A stretch of DNA of 8,518 nt from Planctomycetaceae bacterium (lineage in GTDB: Bacteria > Planctomycetota > Planctomycetia > Pirellulales > Pirellulaceae). Of this stretch, positions 1 to 7,757 are shown one piece after another. The position numbers were made by a program, and so were the translations under genes. The DNA lies in NCBI GenBank assembly GCA_002708345.1, contig PANG01000069.1, positions 1 to 8,518 on the forward strand. Reading direction: 5' to 3'. How positions within the stretch are numbered: position 1 is the stretch's first letter; every line of letters begins with the position of its first letter. The notes under the pieces are model-generated. The model was not told the origin of the DNA. It ran no database searches and saw nothing but the letters and a program-made list of their open reading frames with translations.

Positions 1-290
1 CCGCGGATCGTCTGGAAACCCATGTAACGAGATGCCTCGGCAATGAACTCCGCATCGTAATGACGGCTGAGCAACATGGCGATGTTGCAATGGCCTCGCA
101 GGTAAAAGGGAAAGGGGATGTATTCATGCCAGAACAGAAAGATCGCCGGCCCCTGGAATCCCGGCATGGCCGGATCGACGGTCTCGTCGTAGAGTGCGAC
201 CCGGTAGTCGAGTGTCCGCATCCAGCTGCGGATCAACAGGCTGACCGCCAGCCCGCCAACTTTCGGAATCCAGGGTATGCGTATTTTCAT
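1..290 (-). CDS. DUF374 / lysophospholipid acyltransferase-like protein, N-terminal part (runs off left edge)
   Basis: I translated the minus strand directly and found an open frame of 96 codons with no stop before the window edge. It begins MKIRIPWIPKVGG. Residues 50-57 read IFLFWHEY, with the His at 55. Residues 75-96 contain SRHYDAEFIAEASRYMGF followed by QTIR. This matches the DUF374 pattern (FWH near the start, then SRH-D-E-I and a GF.T.RG segment), a family related to lipid A/lysophospholipid acyltransferases. Known for the family: probable membrane-associated acyl transfer to lipid. The substrate here cannot be inferred. The first ATG in frame after the dapF stop is at 290, 27 bases downstream of that stop, so co-transcription with dapF is likely. 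The ribosome site is weak (a GGA about 9 bases upstream). The C-terminal part, including any further catalytic motifs, lies outside the window. Confidence 0.85.
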   Translation of the reverse strand, partial: MKIRIPWIPKVGGLAVSLLIRSWMRTLDYRVALYDETVDPAMPGFQGPAIFLFWHEYIPFPFYLRGHCNIAMLLSRHYDAEFIAEASRYMGFQTIR

Positions 291-317
291 AAACCGACAT
301 CCATGCCGTGATAATTC

Positions 318-1154
318 TCAGTCCGGCCAGGTTCCCCGGAAAACCTCGGTTGCTGGCCCAGTCATGTAAACGTGGTTATCCTGCTCGTTCCAGTACAGCT
401 CCAGGTCTCCGCCGAGGAGATGATTGGTGAGCTGGCGTGAAGTCCTACCGGAGAGGACACCAGCCACGCAGACAGCCGATGCCCCCGTGCCACAGGCCCA
501 GGTCTCCCCGGATCCTCGTTCCCAGGTTCGCTGACGAACTTCCCCTGGCGAGATCACCTCCACGAACTCAACGTTCACGCGAGATGGAAAATGCTCATCC
601 AGCTCGATCCGCGGGCCGGTCCCGTGCACCAGTTCGTCGGTCAGTTCCTCGACAAAAACAATGCAATGCGGGTTCCCCATCGAGACACAGGTCACCTCCA
701 GCGTGCAGCCATCGATCGTCAACTGGCGATTCACGACCGGGTCTCCCAGCAGCAGGGTGGGAATCCGGTCCGCTTCGAGAACAGGCTCCCCCATGTCAAC
801 ACAGACGCGGGCCACCTGGTCGCCATCCAGTTCCAATTGCAGCGAGAGGACACCATTACCGGTCTCGATCGAGAGCGGATTCTGCTGGCAGATTCCCTGT
901 TCGTAGACGTACTTGCCGACACAACGGATGCCATTCCCACACATCTCCGCTTCCGATCCATCGGCGTTGAACATCTGCATGCGAGCATCTGCCTGGTCGC
1001 TTGGATGAATCAGGATCAGTCCATCGGCACCGACGCCAAAGTGACGATCGGAGATCTCCCGGGCCAGGGCAGGGAGGTCCCCGTCCGGGGACCCCTTGAA
1101 ACAATCGACGAAAACATAGTCGTTCCCGGCACCATGCATCTTGATAAATTTCAT
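318..1154 (-). CDS. dapF: Diaminopimelate epimerase
   Basis: DapF converts LL-2,6-diaminopimelate to the meso form in the cytoplasm. This is the penultimate step of the lysine pathway and supplies meso-DAP to peptidoglycan. From ATG at 1154 the protein has 278 residues, close to the usual 270-280, and opens [17 protein letters not shown], the classic family start. The two catalytic cysteines are present: Cys72 in [16 protein letters not shown] and Cys221 in [16 protein letters not shown]. The MGNPHC motif and the C-terminal [10 protein letters not shown] are also intact. An in-frame GTG at 1211 would add 19 hydrophilic residues that are not part of the usual fold. I prefer 1154, although neither start has a strong Shine-Dalgarno sequence. 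The gene lies between the AsmA-like gene and the DUF374 gene on the same strand, probably in one operon. A meso-DAP peptidoglycan is therefore expected. Confidence 0.97.
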   Translation of the reverse strand: MKFIKMHGAGNDYVFVDCFKGSPDGDLPALAREISDRHFGVGADGLILIHPSDQADARMQMFNADGSEAEMCGNGIRCVGKYVYEQGICQQNPLSIETGNGVLSLQLELDGDQVARVCVDMGEPVLEADRIPTLLLGDPVVNRQLTIDGCTLEVTCVSMGNPHCIVFVEELTDELVHGTGPRIELDEHFPSRVNVEFVEVISPGEVRQRTWERGSGETWACGTGASAVCVAGVLSGRTSRQLTNHLLGGDLELYWNEQDNHVYMTGPATEVFRGTWPD

Positions 1155-1225
1155 CGGAGTGGCACTCTCGTAAATCGCATCTTGACTCTCTGTTTTATCG
1201 TCGTCGATCACTCGTCCCGGAACAA

Positions 1226-1239
1226 CAGGATCGCTCCTG
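1226..1239 (-). other. Small hairpin between the AsmA-like and dapF genes
   Basis: On the transcript strand CAGGA-GCGA-TCCTG folds into a five-base-pair hairpin capped by GCGA, a GNRA-type tetraloop. It lies just before the AsmA-like stop codon's downstream neighbour dapF and contains the only AGGAG in that gap. It could affect processing or translation of dapF. It is short enough to be chance. Confidence 0.35.
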
Positions 1240-1240
1240 C

Positions 1241-4200
1241 TTAACGGTACATCCCTGCCGCTTCCTCGGCTGTCGGGCTAGCAATCCGGGAGGGGCGGTT
1301 CTCCAGGTCGACCAGGATTCGCTGCAGGGTATCGTCCAGTTCCGGCAGCGCCGTGCTGCTTATCTGCGGATTTCCAAGCGACCCTTTCACGTTGATTTCC
1401 AGCAGCTTTCGACTCGCCTCGGCCAGCACCGCCTTGACCAGCGGCAGCCGGATCTCACCACGGCCGACAACCGTGTAAAGCCGCAGGTTGATATCCCTGT
1501 CCAGGTTCATCCAGCCGCTCCCCTCAAGACTCAGGGTCTCACCTCGCACGTGGATTCTCTCCAGCTGGATATGGTCCGCCACGATACGCAGGTCGATCTC
1601 GGTGGAACTGGTATTCTCCTGTACCGGCTCGGCCCGTGGCACCAGTCTGCGGATCGCCATGATCACTGGCGCCTCGTCGAGATCCGCCGTACGGAGACGA
1701 ACCTGCCCGTTTCCTTTCCAGGTATGAACACCGTCAAGCTCTCCACTGAGCCGGATCCAGGCATCTGCCCGTCCACTGAGTCGTCCATTGGTTGTGAGCG
1801 ACTTGGAAAACCTGGAAAGATCCGCGTCCGCGAGCCGAACTTCTGCAAGAAACCGTGACCCACTGTTCTTGATCAACTGGGCGTCAAGCTGCACGGTTCC
1901 CCCGGCGCAGTTTCCGACCAGCGAGTGTGGCGTGGCATCACCGGAAACAGATTGAACCCATCGGCCCAGCAGCACCTGGCCCCTGTCGATCCAGAGTGGG
2001 CCGCGGATCCCGGTCAGTTGTTTTTCTCGCAGCTGGACAGAATCAATCTCGATCGTTCCCTCGGTACGAGCTCCCTGGTCATCAAGCGTGCCAAACAGGC
2101 GGACACCTCCAAACAGGTTCTCCAGTCGTGTGCTGCCCCCCAGTTCCCCGCCGGCAGTCTCGATTGTGAAATCCCAGGAAGCATGCACCGGCCGCTGGTG
2201 TGAATTGCGATGCAGCAGTTTTAACGATCCATCAAACATGTACTGCCCGTCGGGATCCAGGCGGGCAACCGCGGGCCCGATACTACCAGGCAGGGCGTCG
2301 AGCAGGTCGCGATCGACTTCCAGGTTATCCACTGCCAGCTGTCGAAGGTCGACCGCCCACTCGCCATCGGAACGCATCTGGCAGTCCGCGGCAAAGCGGA
2401 TCACGGCATCATCGTGCTGGGCGCGGAATCCTGCCAGGGCAACAACCCCGTCGGCATACGAGAAGGACCCGCTGAGGTTGTCCAGCTGGTAGGGAAACCA
2501 GCTAGGGACAATCCGAATACCATCCCCTCGAACACGGCCACTGTCTAAGTCGGTACGGTATTTCTCTGCCACCAGGGCAACTCTCGTACGCGACTCACCC
2601 GGGTCCCTTCGCAAGGTCAGGGCAACCTGGTCAAGCGATCCGGAGGGATTCAGGGAATTCCAGAATTGCCACGTGCGGAGGTCCAACGAACCAAGTGCAT
2701 CACGGAGGTCGTCATCGAGTGCCATGTCACTGGCTGACAGGTCAATCGCCAACCTTGGGCCCTGGGCATCCAGCTGCCCGTGACCGCTGCAACGCAGGAA
2801 GGCATGCCCCTTGACCCCGGTCACATCTTGAAACTGCCAGGTCTTGTCTGCCAGCTGAAATCGCCCTTCCAACCGGTTGATGGGGTAAGGGAAAGCCTTG
2901 TAGCGTATCGCCCCGCCGCTCAGACGGACCGCTAACTGCCGATGGGCCGGGAGACGCTGACCGTCATACTGAAAGGCCGCCTGTTCAAGCAGGATCTGGC
3001 CGGATGGCTGCAGGGACCGCATGAATTGCTGAGAACGGGGATCCAGGGCAGCCAGGAGTTCATCGTCCAGCGGGACCGGGCCACTGGCAGCCAGCTTGAG
3101 CCAGCCTCGCGGTGCGTCAATTGGATCCTCGATTTCGGCAGCGAACTGCAGTGACTGGCCGTGTGCGTAGGCACGGACATTCTCCAGCGTGAGCATCCCG
3201 TTGTGGAAACGAATGACACCCCGGGCGGAATCCAGGGGGTAAGGAAAGCGTGCATATCGGAAGGCCATGTCCTGGAGCGTGATGACCAGCTGTCGGTCAT
3301 TCACCCCGGTCCCTTTTTCCATCGACCAGTTCACATCGACCATGCCAACCGGATCAAAAGAACGCATCGGTTCCCGGATGGTATCCGGCAGTCGAGAGAT
3401 AAGCTGCCGGTCGATCGCCAGGTGCTTGACCAGCAGGTGCATGCTCTCGGAGAGACCGCCCTCGTGCAGTCGCTGGTAAAAACCAGCCAGCCGTGCCGTA
3501 CCAAAGTGGGCGGTGATGTCATCAACCCGAAGTCCGCTCCCATCCCAGGAAACATTCGCCGCCACCCCGTGGACCGGGTAAGGCAGGCGGTCATCCTGGA
3601 TTTGCCCGTTTGTCAGCTCCGCATCCAACCGCCCTCGCAGTTTCGCCGCTGGCTCCTCGTGCCCTTCCAATGCCACCGCCGTCTCGGAATCAAGTGAGCC
3701 AGCCAGCTGGAAACGGGCATCCAGGTCCCCGGAAATTCGAGTCGATTTATCCAGGGACTCCACATCCATCTGCCGGGCAGCAAGGGCGGCAAACAGGTTG
3801 TTCACATCGAGCGAACTGACCGTTCCCTCAATACCCCACTGTCGAGATTCCAAATCTAGCCGGGCGTCAAGACGAAGTGCATCAAAATCACGGCTGGTCG
3901 CAGCCACCGCCAGTTTCCAGTGCGAGTCCAGCTGCTCATCCGGGGGAGTTAATCGCAACTGGAAATTATCCACGATAATCGTCCCAGACAGCGGCCCATT
4001 AGAATCGGTGATTTCCGCCTTGCCACCCTTGATCTCCACCGCTGGCACATCCTTCGGCAAGAGGGGGATCGCCGGGCGCAACTTTGTCAGGTTCCATTGT
4101 CCAGATGCGAGGCGTTCTGCGATCAGCCGCGGCCGGACAAGAACCACTTCCTTGATACGTGTGGAGCCAAGCATCATGTGACGGGTATCCAGGTTCCCTT

Positions 4201-4510
4201 TCAATTGCACCTGCTCGGCCATCAGTATCGGCCGTGGCCTGGATTTTCCCTCGATCGTCGGCAGGGTCGCAGTTACCCCTGAAAGCAGGATTCCCCCGGT
4301 TGTCTGCCGGACCCCGGCGACATGCCACTTCACCTCGGGAAATCTCCTCTGCAGCTCCTGCTCCACCTGCACCGACAGGCGTCGCTCAAGCTCGTGCTGG
4401 ATCCACTCCACTCCTACCAGGGCAGCGGTGGCCATCACCGCCGCAAAGATGACGATGGTTCCCAGTGACCGCCGCGGGGACGGTAGGTATTCCGCTCGGC
4501 GCGGTGACAT
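1241..4510 (-). CDS. Large AsmA-like membrane-anchored protein with four internal repeats
   Basis: The protein has 1089 residues. Residues 1-15 are basic. A single hydrophobic segment at about 16-34 ([19 protein letters not shown]) looks like an uncleaved inner-membrane anchor. The rest is a long beta-rich chain that should lie in the periplasm. A module with F-P-Y-P followed about 75 residues later by L-x-P-x-G recurs four times (residues 309-770). The C-terminal part (about 940-1089) resembles the AsmA/TamB/DUF3971-type end, with [16 protein letters not shown] and a run toward LPELDDTLQ. Proteins of this superfamily form long lipid-conducting grooves between membranes or help outer-membrane assembly; that role here is inference. 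The start is at 4510 because AAGGAGG sits six bases upstream. The frame stays open to a TTG at 4741, but those 77 extra residues look non-coding and would precede the anchor. dapF follows closely downstream. Confidence 0.86.
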   Translation of the reverse strand: MSPRRAEYLPSPRRSLGTIVIFAAVMATAALVGVEWIQHELERRLSVQVEQELQRRFPEVKWHVAGVRQTTGGILLSGVTATLPTIEGKSRPRPILMAEQVQLKGNLDTRHMMLGSTRIKEVVLVRPRLIAERLASGQWNLTKLRPAIPLLPKDVPAVEIKGGKAEITDSNGPLSGTIIVDNFQLRLTPPDEQLDSHWKLAVAATSRDFDALRLDARLDLESRQWGIEGTVSSLDVNNLFAALAARQMDVESLDKSTRISGDLDARFQLAGSLDSETAVALEGHEEPAAKLRGRLDAELTNGQIQDDRLPYPVHGVAANVSWDGSGLRVDDITAHFGTARLAGFYQRLHEGGLSESMHLLVKHLAIDRQLISRLPDTIREPMRSFDPVGMVDVNWSMEKGTGVNDRQLVITLQDMAFRYARFPYPLDSARGVIRFHNGMLTLENVRAYAHGQSLQFAAEIEDPIDAPRGWLKLAASGPVPLDDELLAALDPRSQQFMRSLQPSGQILLEQAAFQYDGQRLPAHRQLAVRLSGGAIRYKAFPYPINRLEGRFQLADKTWQFQDVTGVKGHAFLRCSGHGQLDAQGPRLAIDLSASDMALDDDLRDALGSLDLRTWQFWNSLNPSGSLDQVALTLRRDPGESRTRVALVAEKYRTDLDSGRVRGDGIRIVPSWFPYQLDNLSGSFSYADGVVALAGFRAQHDDAVIRFAADCQMRSDGEWAVDLRQLAVDNLEVDRDLLDALPGSIGPAVARLDPDGQYMFDGSLKLLHRNSHQRPVHASWDFTIETAGGELGGSTRLENLFGGVRLFGTLDDQGARTEGTIEIDSVQLREKQLTGIRGPLWIDRGQVLLGRWVQSVSGDATPHSLVGNCAGGTVQLDAQLIKNSGSRFLAEVRLADADLSRFSKSLTTNGRLSGRADAWIRLSGELDGVHTWKGNGQVRLRTADLDEAPVIMAIRRLVPRAEPVQENTSSTEIDLRIVADHIQLERIHVRGETLSLEGSGWMNLDRDINLRLYTVVGRGEIRLPLVKAVLAEASRKLLEINVKGSLGNPQISSTALPELDDTLQRILVDLENRPSRIASPTAEEAAGMYR
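2201..3586 (-). repeat. Four tandem protein-level repeats within the AsmA-like gene
   Basis: The protein modules begin at LPYPV (309), FPYPL (422), FPYPI (540) and FPYQL (672), spaced 113, 118 and 132 residues. Each has a second landmark near its end: FDPVG (385), LQPSG (500), LNPSG (620) and LDPDG (751), spaced 115, 120 and 131. Between the landmarks each module has a beta-rich stretch and an acidic D-x-x-L-x-x-A-L segment (for example [24 protein letters not shown]). At the nucleotide level the copies have diverged, so this is an old duplication. It fits the repeating beta-groove design of bridge-like lipid-transfer proteins; that link is inference. Confidence 0.75.
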
Positions 4511-4516
4511 CGGCAG

Positions 4517-4523
4517 CCTCCTT
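4517..4523 (-). promoter_or_regulatory. Strong Shine-Dalgarno site that fixes the start of the AsmA-like gene
   Basis: On the minus strand AAGGAGG lies six bases before ATG 4510. It is the best ribosome-binding site in the window. It argues against the upstream in-frame starts at 4534 (ATG) and 4741 (TTG). Confidence 0.8.
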
Positions 4524-4662
4524 GCTGGTCCCATTTGCGGGAGTCCCTGCCATCCATGGCAGAGGGCGCCGGGAGAGTGGTAACGGCCTGCGAGCGGCCT
4601 CAAACCGGAATGACTCGTTCCCCTGTCTGGCGACAACCAGTCCCCCCAACGCAATGCCACAC

Positions 4663-4691
4663 AGGTTAGGAAAAAACGGCCTCCACGACAA
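4663..4691 (-). promoter_or_regulatory. Weak candidate promoter for the AsmA-like/dapF/DUF374 operon
   Basis: On the minus strand TTGTCG (4686-4691) and TAACCT (4663-4668) are separated by 17 bases. The hexamers match the sigma-70 consensus only partly, at about 4/6 and 3/6. It would give a leader of about 145 bases. This is a guess from spacing and position. Confidence 0.2.
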
Positions 4692-4773
4692 GAGAAATCG
4701 GGCTCCCTGGGCCTCGGAATACCTGTCTCACAGGAAGACAATCGTCATTCACAGGAGAGCGTTTTGGGGGTCG

Positions 4774-4791
4774 GTGCAAGTGGGCTTGCAC
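4774..4791. promoter_or_regulatory. Perfect inverted repeat, candidate operator
   Basis: GTGCAAG-TGGG-CTTGCAC is a perfect 7-base dyad with a four-base centre. It is not followed by a T run on either strand, so it is not an intrinsic terminator. Its right arm contains TTGCAC (4786-4791), which could act as the -35 of a weak rightward promoter (see the promoter entry at 4786-4815). A repressor or activator site for the MFS gene is plausible. The protein that would bind is unknown. Confidence 0.4.
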
Positions 4792-4815
4792 AAACGGTAG
4801 TGAAACAGCTATCAA
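4786..4815 (+). promoter_or_regulatory. Weak candidate promoter for the MFS transporter
   Basis: TTGCAC (4786-4791) and TATCAA (4810-4815) are 18 bases apart. The matches to the sigma-70 consensus are modest (3/6 and 4/6). The -35 overlaps the inverted repeat at 4774-4791, and the leader would be about 90 bases. Confidence 0.22.
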
Positions 4816-4911
4816 AGGAGCTAGCAGCGGTCGCATTTCTGCCCATGGGATCTTCTGATCTTGGCATTACACAGGGTCTTTCAGCACTCCTTTCCATGAA
4901 ATAAAAGAGCC

Positions 4912-6480
4912 ATGAATATTAACCGAAGAGTCCTCTTGATCGCCTCTTTCCTGACGCTTGTCGCTGCAGGTGCTGGTTTTGCCACACGTGCAGCAAGTGG
5001 CGCCGCATGGGCAACCGATTTCAATATTTCTGGTGCCACTTTCGGGATGATCATGGGAGCCGGCTTCCTGGGATTCGGGATATTTATTTTCCTGGGAGGG
5101 ATGCTGGTTGAACTGTTTGGCTACAAGAAACTGATACTGCTGGCTGTGGCTCTCCATATCGTCAGCGCCATCATGCTGCTGATGGCACCCTCGCTGCACG
5201 CAGGCTGGCTGGAAGCCGACGGTGCTGCCGAGGCAACCTCCAAGGTGACTGCCATGTTGTACTGGAGTGTTTTCCTGTTTGCTGTCTGCAATGGTCTTTA
5301 TGAAGCGGTGATCAACCCGTTGATTGGCCAGCTCTACCCGGAAAACCAAACTCATTACCTCAATGTCCTGCATGCAGGATGGCCCGGTGGACTGATTGTT
5401 GGCGGAATCCTGGCAGCCTGTTTCCAGAACACCACCGCCTGGATTGTAGAGATTCCCTGGCAATACTCCCTGGCGACATACTCTCTTATCCTGATTGTCC
5501 TGCTCCTGATGGTTATCAAGGAGGCCTTCCCGGACACGGTATCCCAGGGTGGCAAGGTGAGCTTTCTCACTCTGTTCAGCTGCTTTGCTTCCATTCCCTT
5601 CCTGGTCCTGATCGTTCTTCATGCCCTGATCGGTTACATGGAATTAGGTGTTGATTCATGGCAAACGCGGCTCATGGAAAACCTGGTCGCAAACTCTGTA
5701 ACGATCCTTATCTACACCTCCTTCCTGATGTTCGCACTTCGATTTTTTGCCGGCCCGATCGCTCACCGGATCAACCCGATTGGACTGTTGTTTGTGAGTT
5801 CACTTCTGGCCGTCGGCGGACTGATGTGGCTGGGGAGTGAAATTACCAGTGTTTTCATGATCTTTGCCGCGGCCACCCTTTATGCCCTTGGAAAGGCGTT
5901 TCTCTGGCCGACCATGCTGGCCGTGGCGGGAGAACGGTATCCCAAGTCGGGTGCGGTTGCGATGAGTGCCCTGGGAGCCTCGGGCATGCTCTGCGTCGGT
6001 TTTATCGGAGCAGAAATGATCGGTGTCCAGCAGTCCATCGCCACCACCACTTACTTGCAGGAAAACAACAAGGAAATCTACGAGGAGTACAAGGAGACGG
6101 AAACCAACTCCTTCCCTTCCTGGGGCGGGAACCTCGGTTTTTCCCTGTTTGAATTCGAGCAACTCTCTGCCAACAAGCAGCAAGAGGCGATGGAAAACAA
6201 GAGTCATCCCAACAACGAGGCAATCACTACTGCATTTGATCACGGCAGCCGGACGGCATTAACAAAGACCGCCATGATTCCTGCCGCGATGGCCATCGGT
6301 TTCCTGGCCTTACTGCTTTATTACAAATCCAGTGGAGGCTACCAGGTGCTCCGCCTGGAGGATGATGACAACGCAGCTTCCGCGGACGATGAAACAGCTT
6401 CTGCGGATGACGGTGGAGCAGCAGAGGATCCCTACTCTGCGGACGACGACGGGGGCGGCGGCGGCGAGGAAACCGGCTAG
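4912..6480 (+). CDS. MFS transporter with long polar insertion and acidic C-terminal tail
   Basis: A 522-residue membrane protein with about 12 predicted hydrophobic segments, at roughly 7-28, 42-64, 73-93, 114-140, 152-170, 179-201, 216-240, 260-282, 287-307, 312-330, 334-372 (less clearly divided) and 452-470. The loop after the second segment, GMLVELFGYKK (63-73), fits MFS motif A (GxLxDrfGrk). Residues 154-160 read HAGWPGG, a motif I associate with sugar-type or uncharacterised MFS carriers. The substrate cannot be read from the sequence. Two features are odd. A polar, charged stretch at about 376-450 separates the last two segments, and an Asp/Ala/Ser/Gly-rich acidic tail occupies about 483-522. 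ATG at 4912 is preceded only by a weak AGAG; no better start is visible, because an upstream ATG frame ends at a TAA at 4902-4904. The gene is divergent from the AsmA-like gene and convergent with tilS, 7 bases apart. Confidence 0.9.
   Translation: MNINRRVLLIASFLTLVAAGAGFATRAASGAAWATDFNISGATFGMIMGAGFLGFGIFIFLGGMLVELFGYKKLILLAVALHIVSAIMLLMAPSLHAGWLEADGAAEATSKVTAMLYWSVFLFAVCNGLYEAVINPLIGQLYPENQTHYLNVLHAGWPGGLIVGGILAACFQNTTAWIVEIPWQYSLATYSLILIVLLLMVIKEAFPDTVSQGGKVSFLTLFSCFASIPFLVLIVLHALIGYMELGVDSWQTRLMENLVANSVTILIYTSFLMFALRFFAGPIAHRINPIGLLFVSSLLAVGGLMWLGSEITSVFMIFAAATLYALGKAFLWPTMLAVAGERYPKSGAVAMSALGASGMLCVGFIGAEMIGVQQSIATTTYLQENNKEIYEEYKETETNSFPSWGGNLGFSLFEFEQLSANKQQEAMENKSHPNNEAITTAFDHGSRTALTKTAMIPAAMAIGFLALLLYYKSSGGYQVLRLEDDDNAASADDETASADDGGAAEDPYSADDDGGGGGEETG
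6376..6417 (+). repeat. Two tandem 21-base units in the MFS acidic tail
   Basis: Units at 6376-6396 and 6397-6417 encode ASADDET and ASADDGG. A third partial SADD follows at about residues 509-512. The repeat lies in the low-complexity acidic tail and ends in a Gly-rich run. It could change length by slippage. Confidence 0.6.
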
Positions 6481-6487
6481 CGGCCGA

Positions 6488-7528
6488 TCAGTCTTTCGTT
6501 TCGATATTTTCAAGGCGGCGGGTCAGTTTCAACTGCCCGCCGCTTTTTTTCTCGTCCCGGGTAACCCGCACGTTCCCTGGAAAAGTCTGGCTCGAGGGGG
6601 TCGTCTCGTCCTGGATCATCTCCAGCAGCTGGTTCCACTGCCGCATCCCCATCGCCTGCCGCGGCCAGTCCAGCTGGCACCAGATCTCCACCAGCATTTC
6701 TCGCACCAGCAGCGGGGGAACCGATGCCAGCGCAGAAAGGTCGATGGTGACTTTCTGCTGTTGATCGTCCCGGGCAACCGTCACCGCCCTCTCTGCCAGC
6801 TGGCCGGCGTGCGACTGGAGAAACTGCTGGGTTTGCCCGGCAAGTTCTGCCAGGTTCAAAAGGGATTCTTCCACCGACGGCTGGAACTCGCTCTTCAAGA
6901 GCGGCACCAGCTGGTGCCGAATCCGGTTCCGTGTAAAGTCCGTATCGAGGTTACTCTCGTCCTCACACCACTCTTGTCCCAGCTCATCGAGGTATTCCTT
7001 TAATTCCGCTTTATGGCAGCAGAGCAGGGGCCTTAAGAGCACGATCCCCTCGTCGAGCACCCGGGTGCGGGGGATACCGGAGAGGCCACGCAACCCCGTT
7101 CCACGCAGGATCCGGTCCAGGATCGTCTCCACCTGGTCATCTGCCGTGTGCGCGGTGACCACAAACCGGGCTCCCTCGCTTCGCGCCATCTCCAGCAGGA
7201 ATGCGTATCGCTGCTGGCGAGCCTCCTGCTCATTCTGGAATCCCTGCTGGCCTGCCTGCCCCTTCACATGTTTGCAGCCAAGCTGTCCTGCCAGCTTCTC
7301 GACAAAGTGTGCATCCCCGGCAGATTCCTCTCTCCACTGGTGGTCAAAATGAGCAAGCACCAGGTCTGCCTTCCCTCGCCCGGCCAGCACCGAGAGAGCA
7401 CAGGCCATCGCCACGCTGTCAGCGCCTCCGGAAACGGCCACCAGCACCGTGAGACCCTGCCATTGCTCCACCGGCCAGCTCAGCTCAAGCCTCTCCACGA
7501 GCGAGTGGTCGCTGACAATCGAATCCAT
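6488..7528 (-). CDS. tilS: tRNA(Ile)-lysidine synthase
   Basis: TilS attaches lysine to C34 of the CAU-anticodon tRNA(Ile) in an ATP-dependent reaction. The tRNA is thereby recoded from AUG to AUA reading; the enzyme is normally essential. The 346-residue protein has the PP-loop SGGADS at 33-38 (ATP binding), HFDHQWR at 60-66, ARQQRYAF at 103-110, AHTADDQVETILDR at 126-139 and RGTGLRGLSGIP at 142-153. It also has the W-x-x-D-x-S-N-x-D segment at 187-195 and RNRIRHQLVP at 200-209. A region at about 265-340 resembles the first C-terminal accessory domain. The full second C-terminal domain of the longer enzymes (430-470 aa) is absent, as in other short TilS proteins. ATG at 7528 has AGAGG (7534-7538) five bases upstream, which supports the start. 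The last ~35 codons overlap an intrinsic terminator on the other strand. Confidence 0.96.
   Translation of the reverse strand: MDSIVSDHSLVERLELSWPVEQWQGLTVLVAVSGGADSVAMACALSVLAGRGKADLVLAHFDHQWREESAGDAHFVEKLAGQLGCKHVKGQAGQQGFQNEQEARQQRYAFLLEMARSEGARFVVTAHTADDQVETILDRILRGTGLRGLSGIPRTRVLDEGIVLLRPLLCCHKAELKEYLDELGQEWCEDESNLDTDFTRNRIRHQLVPLLKSEFQPSVEESLLNLAELAGQTQQFLQSHAGQLAERAVTVARDDQQQKVTIDLSALASVPPLLVREMLVEIWCQLDWPRQAMGMRQWNQLLEMIQDETTPSSQTFPGNVRVTRDEKKSGGQLKLTRRLENIETKD
6515..6550 (+). terminator. Intrinsic terminator of the MFS gene, located inside tilS
   Basis: GCGGCGGG (6515-6522) pairs fully with CCCGCCGC (6536-6543). An inner CAGT/ACTG pairing leaves one bulged T and a TTCA loop. Seven Ts follow directly (6544-6550). 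The stem starts 35 bases after the MFS stop codon. It works for rightward transcription only, since there is no T run on the other side. The sequence is also tilS coding sequence: the T run is the complement of two AAA lysine codons (KKSGGQLK, residues 327-334). Confidence 0.85.
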
Positions 7529-7595
7529 GGGATGCCTCTACAGGAATTGAACTGCCAGGGAACCGGAAATAGTTGCAGTTTCATTTTACTGTGGT

Positions 7596-7623
7596 AACAT
7601 ACTGCACGGAGCTCGTGCTGCAA
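7596..7623 (-). promoter_or_regulatory. Weak candidate promoter for tilS
   Basis: On the minus strand TTGCAG (7618-7623) and TATGTT (7596-7601) are separated by 16 bases. It would place the transcript start about 60 bases before ATG 7528. The -35 lies between two small hairpins. Overlapping plus-strand boxes (TTGCAG at 7573-7578 and TAACAT at 7595-7600) mean the direction is uncertain. Confidence 0.22.
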
Positions 7624-7707
7624 TGCCGCCTCGGCATCCAGCCTTGCTCCATGATAAAACCAAAACTCATTCCATACGACCTGACAAAGATAGAGCTCTT
7701 TCATTCG

Positions 7708-7757
7708 TGCGGTTGCCGGGAGGCGAGAGCGTAACTCGAAACCAAGTTACCACCGCA
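7708..7757. other. Two-tier stem-loop upstream of tilS and rny
   Basis: An outer stem TGCGGT (7708-7713)/ACCGCA (7752-7757) encloses a perfect inner stem GTAACT (7731-7736)/AGTTAC (7745-7750) with an eight-base loop. A 17-base one-sided bulge lies on the 5' arm. Either strand could form it. I recognise no known RNA family. Confidence 0.35.

Larger units (their letters stand above)
4511..4911. other. Divergent intergenic region between the AsmA-like and MFS genes
   Basis: These 401 bases hold no convincing gene. Frames open across it on both strands have compositions unlike the neighbouring proteins and no family motif. It should contain promoters for both flanking genes. Visible elements are the AAGGAGG site (4517-4523), a 7+7 dyad CTGCCAT-CC-ATGGCAG at 4547-4562 in the AsmA-side leader, and a 7+7 inverted repeat at 4774-4791. 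There are also weak candidate promoters on each strand, and a 19-codon reading frame at 4845-4904 just before the MFS gene that has no ribosome site. Confidence 0.7.

Noticed and set aside
591..1244. 217-codon frame opposite dapF
   Set aside because: It is antisense to a clear dapF with both catalytic cysteines, has no family motif, and arises from codon bias on the other strand.
3161..3697. 178-codon plus-strand frame opposite the AsmA-like gene
   Set aside because: It is an antisense shadow with no recognisable domain, and the minus-strand repeats explain the coding signal.
4511..4741. 77-residue N-terminal extension of the AsmA-like protein from a TTG at 4741
   Set aside because: AAGGAGG is correctly spaced for ATG 4510, and the extension is rich in Cys/Gly/Arg/Pro with no motif and would precede the membrane anchor.
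4845..4904. 19-codon upstream reading frame before the MFS gene, possible leader peptide
   Set aside because: There is no ribosome site at a usable distance, no run of regulatory codons, and no attenuator hairpin after it.
4867..5622. 251-codon minus-strand frame opposite the MFS gene
   Set aside because: It is Gln/His/Cys-rich with no hydrophobic core and lies fully antisense to a well-formed membrane protein.
7480..7704. 74-codon minus-strand frame upstream of and overlapping tilS
   Set aside because: It overlaps the tilS start in another frame, has no good ribosome site and no motif. The supported tilS start and its AGAGG lie within it.
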